Made by a program: the position numbers and the translations under genes. A DNA stretch of 64,000 nucleotides. Source: Linyphia triangularis (taxonomy: Eukaryota > Arthropoda > Arachnida > Araneae > Linyphiidae). Positions 47,826 through 59,400 of the stretch are shown one piece after another; position 1 is the first letter of the stretch, and each line of letters starts with the position of its first letter. The stretch is taken from the NCBI GenBank assembly GCA_963978545.1, contig OZ021732.1, positions 27,186,123 through 27,250,122 of the forward strand. The letters are read 5' to 3'. The notes beneath the pieces were generated by a model. The model ran no database searches and was not told the DNA's origin. It saw nothing but the letters and a program-made list of their open reading frames with translations.

Positions 47826-48332
47826 TTGCGTTGCTTGGGTAACTGGGAATTATTCCGCAGTGACGCGGTAACTTTAGTCAATCTTCTTTATGCGTCCGTT
47901 TAAGTTAAGGTCCGATTATATGTAAGACAGTTTTAAATTTTTGTTCCAAATTTATTCAGAAATTACAAAACACCTTCAAAAATAAATTTTAAGCTTCAGT
48001 CAACTCCGAACGCAAATTTATTTTTCCCATCAGGCATTGTAGCAAAAAGTAGTTGTCTGTGACGTTTAATATAAAACTTTTATATGCACATGCATTAGCT
48101 AACTCAACTCGACGTAAGTTTATTTCCAGATTCCAGAAGCATGTAACAAACAAAACAAACAAATTGAAGAACAAATACAAAACAGCATGTCGGTTTATAA
48201 GGCAGTATTACGTCGAATATTTTGTACAAATGAAAAACGTTTAATTTTGGGTAAGAACTAAATATATATCAACTGTCATTAAATGTTAAGCAGTGCCATG
48301 TTTCAAAGACAATGTTATCATTTCTTCATGTA

Positions 48333-49771
48333 CATTACGCAAAAAAAAATCCGAACGATGGCTATATTTTTGGTTCTAATTATCGTACAATCTTGCGGTT
48401 TGCACCATAATGTTTTGTTTACGATTTTCTATACGTCTAATGCAAATTTTTTTCTTAGGTGGCTGTATTCTAAGTACAATTAACTCTATCTCTAAAAATT
48501 TCATTGCGAACCCCTATTTTTTTATGTTTTCATTCGATTTAGAATACTTTGTTTACTCTAGATACCAAATTTCAGTTCATTATGTTGTTGTTTATATGTG
48601 GCAAAAATAGACAGTCGGTAGTTCCAAAAACAAAACAAATCATTATGTTGAGAAACATGTCACGTATGAGTGAAAACGTTTTGGTTTATATTGAAGGCAA
48701 ATTTCTTTAGCGTGCCAAAAAATCCAAACGTTTGCATGCTTCAAGACATAATATATATTACACGAGTGGAGGTCTCGTGTTTAAATAACTGATAAAGTTG
48801 CTGTGCGCTTGAGTACTCTAGTGCACAAATGCTTTATTTGTTATTTACATCTGTTATTATGACCTTTAAGTCCTTGCGGTAGAGTATCGAACTTATAACC
48901 GGAGGGCTGTGGGTTCGGGCCTCCGTCCGCCAAATATAGGTGTGTACCTAATGGGGGCTGGTGCACATTAAATCTGTTGCGGCCTCAATGTCCTCTCGTT
49001 GGTGTGGTGGGGTCGGAGAGAGGGGTTAGAAGATTTCGATCTCGTATTCTTCTAGATGCACAAAATTACGAGACGTATTTGGCTGTGTTAAGCACTTTAT
49101 AAGTGGCATAAATAGACAGTCGGTAGTTCCAAAAAACAAACAAAAAATACCCCTAAGTTAGCCTTTTTACATTTTTGCTAAAATATTGAGAACTAAAAGT
49201 TAAAATGAAATGAAAAAAATTCTGTATGGGTTTTCAACCATGATAATTCTAATGGAAGTAAAAAAATACATGTTTCTATTTTTAAAAATTTAAAACTTGT
49301 TTGATTAATTAATAATTATTTATTAAAAAACTATTTAATACAAAAGTTGCATGTTATTTGTGTTTGGCCTTAATCAAACTATTCTTTGAAATAAAAATTG
49401 CTAATATAAATTAACTGTATTAGAATTTATTGCCAAAAAAAAAACAAATTTTCTTTTTAACATTAATTTATAATTTTTTTGACATTATTTAAATTACTAA
49501 TCACTCATTGAAAAATTATGAAATTTGGTATTTAAATGTTTTTTTGGATTCTAAATCTAAATATGGTATAATAATATGGGGTTGCCATTGAATTTTTGTA
49601 AGTTTGGTTTAGTTTTAATATGTAAATGAACCCTCGTGTTAAAAAAAAAGTATATATATATACAATTAATAAAGACTTTCCACAATTTACAATGGTACTT
49701 GACTTTTGTTATTTCTTCAATTAGAATACAAGATATGGCCATCGTTCGGATTTTTTTTTTTTTGCATACTG
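48333..49771. mobile_element. 1.44-kb Tc1/mariner-type non-autonomous element
   Basis: Inverted ends of about 45 bp share AATCCGAACGATGGC(T/C)ATAT and TTCTAATT. The outer bases are CATTACGCAAAA on the left and TTTTGCATACTG on the right. TA flanks both sides (48331-48332 and 49772-49773), the target duplication of Tc1/mariner elements. No transposase remains; a SINE is inserted in the middle. Confidence 0.8.
48862..49152 (+). mobile_element. tRNA-derived SINE
   Basis: The head is tRNA-like: TGCGGTAGAGTATCG resembles an A box and GGGTTCGGGCC at 48911-48921 is a B box, about 30 bp apart. A roughly 200-bp tRNA-unrelated body follows, then a tail CCAAAAAACAAACAAAAAA. A second copy of the last part (AATAGACAGTCGGTAGTTCC plus A-rich tail) is at about 48606-48645, either a truncated copy or the second half of a nested insertion. 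It is not a functional tRNA: the cloverleaf stems do not close. Confidence 0.7.
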
Positions 49772-49817
49772 TACTTACCCTTGACACGTTAACTTATACT
49801 AAGGGTACAGATGTACT

Positions 49818-49845
49818 TAGGCGCGGATCCAGGGAGGTGTATTTG
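49818..49845. repeat. hAT-type terminus fragment
   Basis: TAGGCGCGGATCCAGGGAGGT closely resembles the left end of the 6279-11058 element (CAGGCGCGGATTTAGG). No partner end lies nearby, so this is a solo or truncated end. Confidence 0.4.
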
Positions 49846-50488
49846 GGAGACCGGTTGCTTTATGAGGAAGAATGCATGGAACTTGCGTAAATGCCAAAAG
49901 TATTATTTATGTTCTCGTCAAAACATTTTCTATCCTATTCAACATTCGTAGAAATTGAAAGAAACTGTAACACTTGCGTACATGACAAGACATTTTTACT
50001 TAACTCCAAAATCCCACCACCATATCGGTGTTCCGCAAAAACATAACCTTGAAATACTAGCATTGGACTTGTAGAATTTGGCTACCTCTCTGAGTTTGGC
50101 GGCTTTTAGCATCATAGTTTCCAAGTACTGAAAGTAAAAACTTATAGTAATTGGTTGAATTGTGTTGTCTTTAGTTTCAAGGTTCAAAGTATTTGACGTA
50201 TCTCAACATTTTTGTAAGCCTTGGTGTTTCAGGGCTTTTAGTCAATTAATACTGTGTTATGCTTTCATCTTTTTTTTTCTCCTTTTTTTTTCTTTTCTTT
50301 TTTACCTTGTAGTTGGAGGAGGTGACTTTCTATTGCCCTCTCTAAATATTTGCTCTTTTTAAAACATTTGCTGACGACTTCAAATCTTTACTTTTTTTAA
50401 ATCTTTTTGTAATTTTTTTTCAAAACTTTTTTTTCTTAATTCATTTAAATTCTTTAAAGATTATTTTGACACAAGTTCTTTTTTTAAG

Positions 50489-53400
50489 GAACCCGTTTCT
50501 TCTCTCAAGTGGTTGCCCCCAAGACCATAGAAGAAGAACCAAAAGAGAAAAATGAAAAGACATTCCCACAGCTATCGGAATACAGGTAAAAACTATCAGA
50601 TTTGCGAAGGAACTAGTCGTTTGTTAGAAGTTTTTTTTTTTTTTTTTTTAATTTCTAAGTTTGTAATTTCTAACTTTCCTTGTTTCATTCCAAAATAACC
50701 TTTTAACTCAACTAGTGAACTTTATTTGAGTAACTTATAAATATTTTTTTGTGATATTTAATCAATAAGTTTCTTTAAATTTAGCTTTTATTTATTTAAA
50801 TTTTAATTATTGTTATAATTAAGCTTGAATTGTCAATGAAATTCAGGTAAATTAAAATTCCTCAGCATACCTTCATAAGTAATCTTGAACCCAGGTTGAG
50901 CAGATGCGTTTTAGGAGTTGGGCCTTATTTAGGTTTTTGATAAATGTGAATGAATTTTGGTCCCTAAAAATGTTTTTAGGGAACTAAGTAGAAGTAATAA
51001 ACATGAGTTTTCCTTCTTTATTATCTTATTTGATCATCAAATAAATTGACTTTTTTTTTTATCCCAATTCTATATTTTCATTATCTTTGGGTAATTGGTA
51101 GTAACGTTTTGAAATTACTTTCCTAGATGCCATTTTGATATTAAACTTGTTATGTTCAAAATGATTGTATCTTAAATTATAATTCTATTAAATTTTGATT
51201 TAATAAAAAAGGGTTCTGGGCATTCTCCTAGAGGGAAAAGTTAGGCTCTTTTTGGGATAAAAGTATAAAATGAATGAATTGACAGATAAAATACCTTACC
51301 TAACTATCGCTAATTATACTTACAGGGGTCGCAGACGTCCTATATGTCCTATAAATCCTATATTTTTTAAAAAATCGGTAAAAACGTCCTATATTGTCCT
51401 ATATTTTACAATTGTCCTATATATCCTATATTTCTACATTGATTCGATCTATATTTTCTTCGAATTCGTAATAACGGCGCCGTTTGTTGCCATTTTTAAA
51501 TATTTCGGATTCTTTGGCGCGATCGTAGGTGAAAAAGACCTGACAAAAACGATGTTTGTAACGACGGCACGGCGTTTTATCTCTTGTGACGTCACGTGCT
51601 GCATAACCTACAACTCAACTCTACTGGACCGGCGGGAGTTGTAAAGATGTGAACATTTCCATAACAATCGGTCTTGAATTTCTGATTTGATTTTTCCTCC
51701 AACGTAATAAATTAATTGGCCATAATGCAGAGAGAGATGCAACAACAAAACTCTGCCTCGGGAAAAACGGATAAAAACAACTTTGGATTAATTTGCAGGA
51801 CTACTAAAGAACATTTTGAGTGCTCAGTCAATAATTGATGAAGGAAACAAAAGGGTTATGATTTATTGTATGATGTCGGATGGCGATTTTTTTATTCCGA
51901 ATCCTGTACGAATTCTTCACCACGAATTGTTTACATCAAACCACTCCAAATTATGGCAACCACAGGCAGTTAGTTATCTTGCTCTTAAAAAATGGCAGGG
52001 CTGCCATTTTTTGGCGAAAAACGCCTTGGCGCAGAATTCGTACCGGATTCGGAATATTAGCCACGATTTTTTCATAAAAGTCGCCAAAATTGAAAATTAC
52101 GTCAATACGTTGTGTTGTCAAATCCAAACGATCACTAGGGTTGCTTTAAAACCAAGTGCCAGGTTCGCCACATTCGGCGATAAATCTCTCACTTTTCGTC
52201 GCCAATCCAGCCGACACTGAATAGTACATCTGAATCAACAAAAGACTGCAAACAGGGATAAAAAGAAAATACTTTAAGAAATTGGAACAGTTAAAAATGC
52301 TGGAAGCAAATAATGTAATCAATAAAACTTGATTTAGGGATGGAATATTGAGCAATAACTGATCACGTATTCAGGATCAGGCGATTTCTTTTTTTTTTAA
52401 GGTGTGTTTTTTATTCTCTTAAATTCAATATAACGAGTATATAAATGTATAACGAATTAATTTTGAAGTTCAGTAGCAACTGTGTGCAGTTATTTGATGT
52501 TTTATATTGTCCTATATTTTTTTTGAAAAAATCCTATATTTTCTTATTTTGTCACTTTGACCCCTGTACTTAGAAAAGTATTGTATTATTCACTATTATA
52601 GCTTTTAATTTTTGTACTGAAATCTTTTTGCTGCTTTAAAATGTTGTTGCTAAGTAATCTATCTTCCCAAAATCTTGTCACAGTTTAATGAAATAATTTC
52701 TACTGTTAAAAGGTTGTTTATTTCAGCTTCTATTGAAACATCAGGACACATCGAAATGAATGTTAATTTCATCTGTCTTTAATTATTTTTACCAAGTTTT
52801 GCTAAATGCTAGTATACAAAAGTTTTACAAATTGTGGAATTTTTTACTATCTAGAAATTTATCCTAAAATTTATGTTTTCAATCACATCAAGCAAACATT
52901 GCTTAAGTTAATTCAAAATTAAACCGAAGATTTTTGGAATCTGACTTTGAATACACAATTGAAAAACTAATTATGAAAATTAATTTTATTTTATTATCTA
53001 TTACATTTATTACCTTGATGTTTTTAAGCCCTAAAAGATCTCAAATTCAATTTAAATTAAATAAATAGGCAATTCTCTGCTGTACCCATGAGACATCTTT
53101 GCTTTTTTTCTACCCATAAGCAGATTATAATTCTAAAATTATGATAAATCCATTAGTTATGTTATTGTTTTGTATAATATTAGTTTTTTGCTAAGTTACA
53201 TGGAAAAATAATTATTTTAAATAGATCAAATATGAATAAATTTTAAATCGAACAGATATATAATAGGTCAAAACGACACACAGGACACTGACTTGTCCTA
53301 TGCGTAAGTGGTTTGTAAATGTATATTTGACCTTGCTAAATTAATTATTTTTCCATTAACTTGGTCACAAATTAATCTTATATAAAACAAAAACATAACT

Positions 53401-56400
53401 ATTAGATTCAAAATAATTTTTCAATTCTAATCCATTTACAAGAAGAAAGAAGAGAAAATGTCCTGTGCTTCATCCAGAGAATTGCCCAAGTTTAGTTTTT
53501 ACTGTTTCTTTACATCCCATCTTATTTTATCAACAATTTCTCATGTTTCTCTTTCAGGTTTGTGTTTCCTGAGTTCCTTCCAGATCCCAACTTTCGCTTT
53601 CGTAACAAAATTCGTGAGAAATTGGAGAGAGAAGACATGCTCAAGAGAAGAGCAGTTATTGATATACCAGAATTCTATGTGGGTGAGTAGAGACTCATTA
53701 CTCAGAAGCTCACTGAATGCACATGTGAAAGGTTTTGTGTTCGAATCCCTGCTTTGGTAAACTTTAGCTGCTGATTTTAAAAGTTGGTAATCTAAACAGC
53801 AGTATCCAACAAAATGGAAAATATAGCATTAATAGGGATGATACCATAAAGTTTGATTTTCTGATAAAATAATGTATGGTATTTTTTTATTTTTTTTTTT
53901 AAAGTTTGTTGGAAGATGCAATTTTTTTGGCCATATTACAAGTGGTTTTATAAGGAAATTTATCCCTGCTCAAATTGTATTCGCAATGAGAATTCTCTTA
54001 TACTAATCAAGAATTACTATCGTTTAGGTTTTTTAGAATTAAGTTTTTTCCAATAAGAGTATGTTTCTAAGATTCTGCTTTCAACTAAGCTAAGTATATG
54101 TGATAATCCCTTGTTTCTGCAGGAGTTTATTTGGCTTGTTTGTGAGGTATGATGATTGAGTGGATTAAACAATCTTCAATGATAACATTCACAACTGGCT
54201 TTTATTTAATTTAAACATTATATGTGGATTCTCACTTCAATACTGCTGCAGTCTCTCTCTCTCGGTTGTCAGAATCCCTCTTTCTGTCAAACCACTCTTA
54301 ACTCTGAGGGGGTGATGGGTAGGATCCAAAATAACAGTTAAGAGGGCCTGTAACCTGAGACTTTCACAATATATTTAGTAAAATTATGCAAGTTTTGATG
54401 ATTAACATAGATTATATGATTTGAAAAAATGACTATTTATACTTATTTTAGAATCACCAACATTTATTTTTCATTTACATTTTTAAAAATATAACAAGAT
54501 ATCCAGATTTAAAAACAAGATACTTTTTTCTATATTCTCAACAAATAATTCCACCTTTTGCAGCACTTTATCCGTATTTACTTAACTTTTGTTTACCGGG
54601 GAAATAATAGGAAGGAATTTGTGAAGTCAATGTCACAGGAAACAAAAACTAAATGAATAAAAAATTATGCATTTAATACAGTACATTGAAATGTAATTTG
54701 ATTACAATTATGTAAACACAATTTCATTATATACATTATAAATTATGTTAAAAATGTAGAAATAAATTTTAAATCAGTTAGCTTTAGTTTATTTTATTGA
54801 ATCTTTTAACAAGAGCAGATTTTACTCAATGAGAAAGACAACAGTTCTCTCTAAGTTCTGATGCATCACCACATTCACTTCAGTTTGTTTTCTGTTGTGT
54901 TCTTGTTAAAGGTCAAAATTCACGGTCGCCAGTCGCCAAATGCGACCAAATCTTACGTTTTGGCGACCATTTTTTTCACTAAAGTCGCCAATGTGGCTAC
55001 CATTTGCTAAACACTCAACAGCCGTCCCGACTCCCGACCTGAACTCTCCCCAAACCAATCCCTTTTCCAATAGAAATCCGGCTACTGGTCGCAGGGGTGG
55101 GAATTCTGCGCCAATTGCGCCAGCGCGCGCCAAATATGGTATCCTGCGCCAACCTGCTACAAAACCACATTTAAGTGCAATTCTGCGCCAATTCTCTTTA
55201 AATCTTCTTTTAAACGCGCACGCTAAAGCACCAAACCAGCTCCCGCACGTCAAATCTATGCGGAGACGAAATTACGGCAACCACAAGGGCCGTTTTCGCA
55301 CGAATTTGTAAAAACATTCGATTTCCCTCTCCCCCCCCCCCCAAGCGAATGCAATGTGTGGATTATCCCTCTGAAATCGACATTCACGCATGCGCATTCA
55401 TGTTCAAACACGCTTTGCATCGGTACAAATTAAAATTGCTGAGTACTGATAGCTGATATCACGTGCGAAATTGCGAGATAGAATTTAGGGGGCAGCCTCA
55501 AAATTTCTAATTTCTAGTTAGCACGGATGGCCATTTCGTGCGTACGTACCTTGATTAAGTGTGTTTCGACGGATTTTTACCACGCCCTCTTGTTCTAAAT
55601 AAAGAAGAAAGGAATTGCTAAAAAGTTAAAGGTGTATAACCATCAAATGTTTTTACTAAGCATTTAAAAAGAATATTTCCGTTCGGACACACGTAGTGAC
55701 GAAGCCGTCTATTAAATTTAGGGATGTTTTTTATAATTTACTTGTTGACTGTTGGTCATTAACTTTTAACGTCCGTTTTACATTTGAAATTAAGTATCAC
55801 AAAAATGTAATAAAAATCCCGGAATGTTTCCGATTTAAAAAAAAAAAAAAAAAGTAATACTTTTTTAAAAGTTTATAGAACGGCATGTAGGGTAAAATCG
55901 CCGTTTTGACGCAAAATTTGACCCGATTTGAAAAATAAAAAAAAATTCTCAAAATTTTAGAACATTCACAAAAATTTAGAAACAGTCCTATTTTAATTTT
56001 ACTGTATTGCTATTTTTGCTATAAGAATTGCTATTTTTACACAAATGAGTTTTATAATAATACAATTTTTTACATAAGTAGCTTTGGTTTTCTGATTGTA
56101 CCTTTGGCAAACGGAATGTTAAAATTTTAATTAGTTCATTTTTAATTTAATTTTTTTTTTTTACAAACTGACTTCAAAGAGAAGTACAGCTCTGAAATTT
56201 TCAACTTAAGTGGTTTTAGCCTTCAAATTGTACATTTGTGACAAACAGAATGTTAAAATTTAATTAGTTTTTAAAAAAAAAAAAAAATTACAAAACGATT
56301 TCTAATAAGGCTGCAGATCAAAAAATTTCTACATAAGTAGTTTTGACCTTCAAATTGTACATTTGTGACAAACAGAATGTAAAAATTTTAATTATTTTTA

Positions 56401-59400
56401 ATTAATTTTTTTTTTTATATTGTATAAACCGACTTCAAATAGAGGTACAGCTCTGAAATTTTCAACATAAGAAGTTTTGGCCTATTTTTTATTTAACTTT
56501 TTAAAAACAGAATTTTAAAATTTTAATTTGTTTTTTATTTAATATTTTTACAAAGCGATTTCTAATAGATCTAGAGCTCTGAAATTTTTAACATAAGTAG
56601 TTTAGGCCTTCTAATTTTGCTTTTCATAATTACATGTTGAAATAATTCAGAAGGGTGAAGGGGGTTGTGTTATTGTATTAACGGGCAAATTTTTCGGTTC
56701 TCAATAGGGAGGGGGTTCTAATATTAAGGGTTTACGTTACAATTAATTTTTAGCGAGTCAAGCGAACTTGTGTTTGCACTGCAATGAACCTTCTAGTGAG
56801 TGAAGCGAGCCTGTCCTTGCATAGCAATAAATTTTCAGCTAGTTTGTGCTTGTGTAGCAATGAAACTTTTCAGAGAGTTAAGCGAGCTGTGTTTGTGTTA
56901 CTATGAAACTCTTAGCTAGCAAAAAGAGCTTGGTTTTGCTTAGCAAACCCATTTGCGAAATGTCAAAAACTAATAAGTAATTATTTATTTTTTTAAATTT
57001 CCAAATATCTTTTAAATTTGCAAATTATATTTTATCTTGTAATTTTATGTACATCTTATAATTTTATATTAATAACATGTTTTTTATGTAGAAAAATAAA
57101 ATTATACAAGTTAAAATTTTAATTATTGTAATTGTTGTCAAATCAGCTACAATTTATTATATTTCTGGTACTAATCTTCGAATTTTGCTGCTACATTTTC
57201 TCTTATTCTGCTGCAAAAATTAAATTTTGCTGCCCCAATTTTTTGCAAATCTGCTCCAAATTTTAAATTTTGCTGCTCCAAAATTGCTCCAAACTGGGCT
57301 TTAGCACTTCCCGCTCCTGGAAAAAGCCACAGCATCAGGAATTTTAAAGAAATTGAAGGATTATAACATGATGTATATGGTCTTCTCCGTTGCTGATTTT
57401 ATTGGTGTTATGTCAAAAGTGTCCCAAGCCTTAGAATCCAAAGACATTTTACCGAATATAGCCAATTCTAAGATGAAAAAGGGTGTCAATGACATTAATG
57501 CGATGAAAAAGGATGTGAAGGAATGTCCACAATTGCTTGGATTTACTAAAGAGTGTGACGTTATTGGCCATGCGAAATACATATTTCGCGGGCAGGTTTA
57601 CTGTTGCCTGCTAAAAAACGTAATAATCAGGCGGAAGTGGAGCCATGAGAAACTACAGTTAATTTTTATACTAGTTTTTCAGATATTTTTAACAAAAAGG
57701 TCATCACTGCATCTCCATTGTTGAGAATATTTCAAACAATGGATGCATTATTTATTCCAAATTGTGAGGAAAGAGAGTTTAATAGTTAAGGTAATGAATT
57801 GATTGAAGAAGTGGCTGAAATGTTCGAGTTGGACAAAAGCAGTTCCCTGCAACAATGGAGAGAACTAAACCCATTAATTAAATCGAACTTTGCAAGCTCA
57901 ACGAATTTCCTTCGTTTATTTAAAATGCTATGCAGTGATTCGCTCACTCATTTGAATGAAATGAAAAAATTGGTCAACATCCTACTATGCATACCTGCAA
58001 GTAATGCTGAGGTAGAAAGAGTATGGAGCGGGATGAAAAACACACTTGGAGAGCGAAGTTTATCTATGACCAAAGAAACTTTGTAATGTAGACTGAGAAT
58101 CCAAAAGAATGGACAAGACATAGCTAGTCAAAATTTAACGAATGCCATCAATATGTGGTGGAAGCATTCCCTAGATTCTGATTCTACTAGGAAACATGAT
58201 TTTATTTAAAATTTATGACACATCAGCTCTTTATAATGTTGTTCACTAAATTTCTTTTTACCCTTTGATTTTGTCTCCTCACTTAATTATATTTATAATT
58301 ATTCATTTAACATGCAGATTCAAAATTTTTCCTCTAGCCTGAGCTCATATAAATTATTTTAGTGCTTCAAAGTGACATGTTCAACATAATGTTACATGTC
58401 AACATAATGTTTAAAAATTACAAAAGGAGGATGCAGTTTTCTTTGAAATATACGATCTTACGCACAGATTTTTTGTTTTTAAAGTTTGGCTACCATATTT
58501 TGAAATTTGGCTACCATTCTGTGGGGTTTTAGTAGCCATTGGCTACCAATTAAAAAATTGAGTTTTGAGGTATAGTTCTTGTATTGAAATTGGTTCTGTA
58601 AAAGAAATACTTATTTCTTGCTGTAGGTTCAGTGATGGCAGTTACTGCATCCGACCCCTATGCCCCAGGAAAGGAAAACCGATTTGTGGGGATCTGCATT
58701 GCACGCACTTATGCTGGAATGAGAGCAACTTTCACCCTCAGAAACATTGTGGACAGGCAAGGTGAATATAATAATCACACTCATAGTGCTCCTTACACAT
58801 ACAATAAATATAAATAATAAATCTGAATAATTTGTAATAAGTGGTTAAAATCAAAGGGCATTTGCTTGTTGCTATCTGGTGCTTTTTAGTAATCAAAAGG
58901 TCTTTATAAAATGTTGTATATATGCTACTGAGACCATGAGAAAACCATCTCTAAAAATACAAATATTACAAGGACTACAATTTAAGATATGTTTTCAAAG
59001 TTTTTTCTAGGATTTTTTTTCTTGTTCTAAAACATTATTCACAATGCATTTGTCTGTAAACTTAACTTCCAAATTCCACTTGGTGTCAAAATATTTAACT
59101 TGGGTTATTTGTTTTGAATCTTTATATATCATTTATCCATGAGATCTCAATTGCATGAGTACCTAATTTGATTGAGATATAATTATAAAAACTGGTTCCA
59201 AACAGCAGCACCTTATTTGTAGCCACTATATATATGATATATAATTAATATATATTTGTATTTAATTAAGGCAAGATAATAGGGAATGTACGATAACTGT
59301 TTTGATTGATAGTAAGTTCTTCATCAATGGAAATGTTTTGGTTTTTTTCATTATTGATTTTATATATAGTGAAACGGAATCAAACTTTATAATGTTCTAT

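Larger units (their letters stand above)
41922..47832. mobile_element. Candidate 5.9-kb TIR element with minisatellite-like subterminal arrays
   Basis: CCCAAGCAACACA begins near 41922 and the inverse GTTGCTTGGG ends near 47832, each flanked by TA (candidate TA duplication; edges good to a few bp). Both ends contain many copies of a motif of the form CACGTTGAAACAACATTGG in either orientation: a short set at 41935-42190 and a long set at 47170-47825. No transposase was recognised. The interior contains a promoter-like segment, splice-like exons and smaller nested elements. The pairing of the two ends is inferred from the shared terminus and the shared subterminal motif. Confidence 0.6.
55092..57319. 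mobile_element. Candidate nested element inside the hAT copy
   Basis: Left end CAGGGGTGGGAATTCTGCGCC, right end GCACTTCCCGCTCCTG; the reverse of the right end, CAGGAGCGGGAAGTGC, matches the left over about 10 of 12 bp. Repeated GCGCCAA / TTTGCTGCTCCAAA motifs occur near both ends. Transposase coding resumes exactly at 57320, which supports an insertion boundary. No target-site duplication was found, so this is tentative. Confidence 0.45.
54907..58574 (+). mobile_element. 3.67-kb hAT element with 8-bp target-site duplication and decayed transposase
   Basis: A perfect 8-bp repeat GTTCTTGT flanks it (54899-54906 and 58575-58582). Termini TAAAGGTCAAAATTCA and its imperfect inverse TGAGTTTTGAGGTATA are about 75-80% matched. 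Subterminal GGCTACCAT / GTCGCCA motifs occur near both ends. A hAT transposase remnant is at 57320-58200. The central 55.1-57.3 kb looks like a second, nested insertion with tandem arrays. The right end stops 52 bp before the mRpL19 exon at 58627. Confidence 0.8.

Noticed and set aside
48862..48930. tRNA gene
   Set aside because: A and B boxes are present but the acceptor and anticodon stems do not pair; it is the head of a SINE.
51816..52220. 134-codon frame
   Set aside because: Inside a TIR element, no domain, overlapped by another open frame; likely chance in a less AT-rich stretch.
53676..53760. tRNA-like sequence with GTGTTCGAATCCC
   Set aside because: A B-box-like match exists, but no convincing A box or stems; it also starts inside the mRpL19 exon end and donor. 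Possibly a decayed SINE head.
54906..55311. Long overlapping frames on both strands (115 and 123 codons)
   Set aside because: They fall in the GC-rich end of the hAT element; open on both strands because of composition; no domain.
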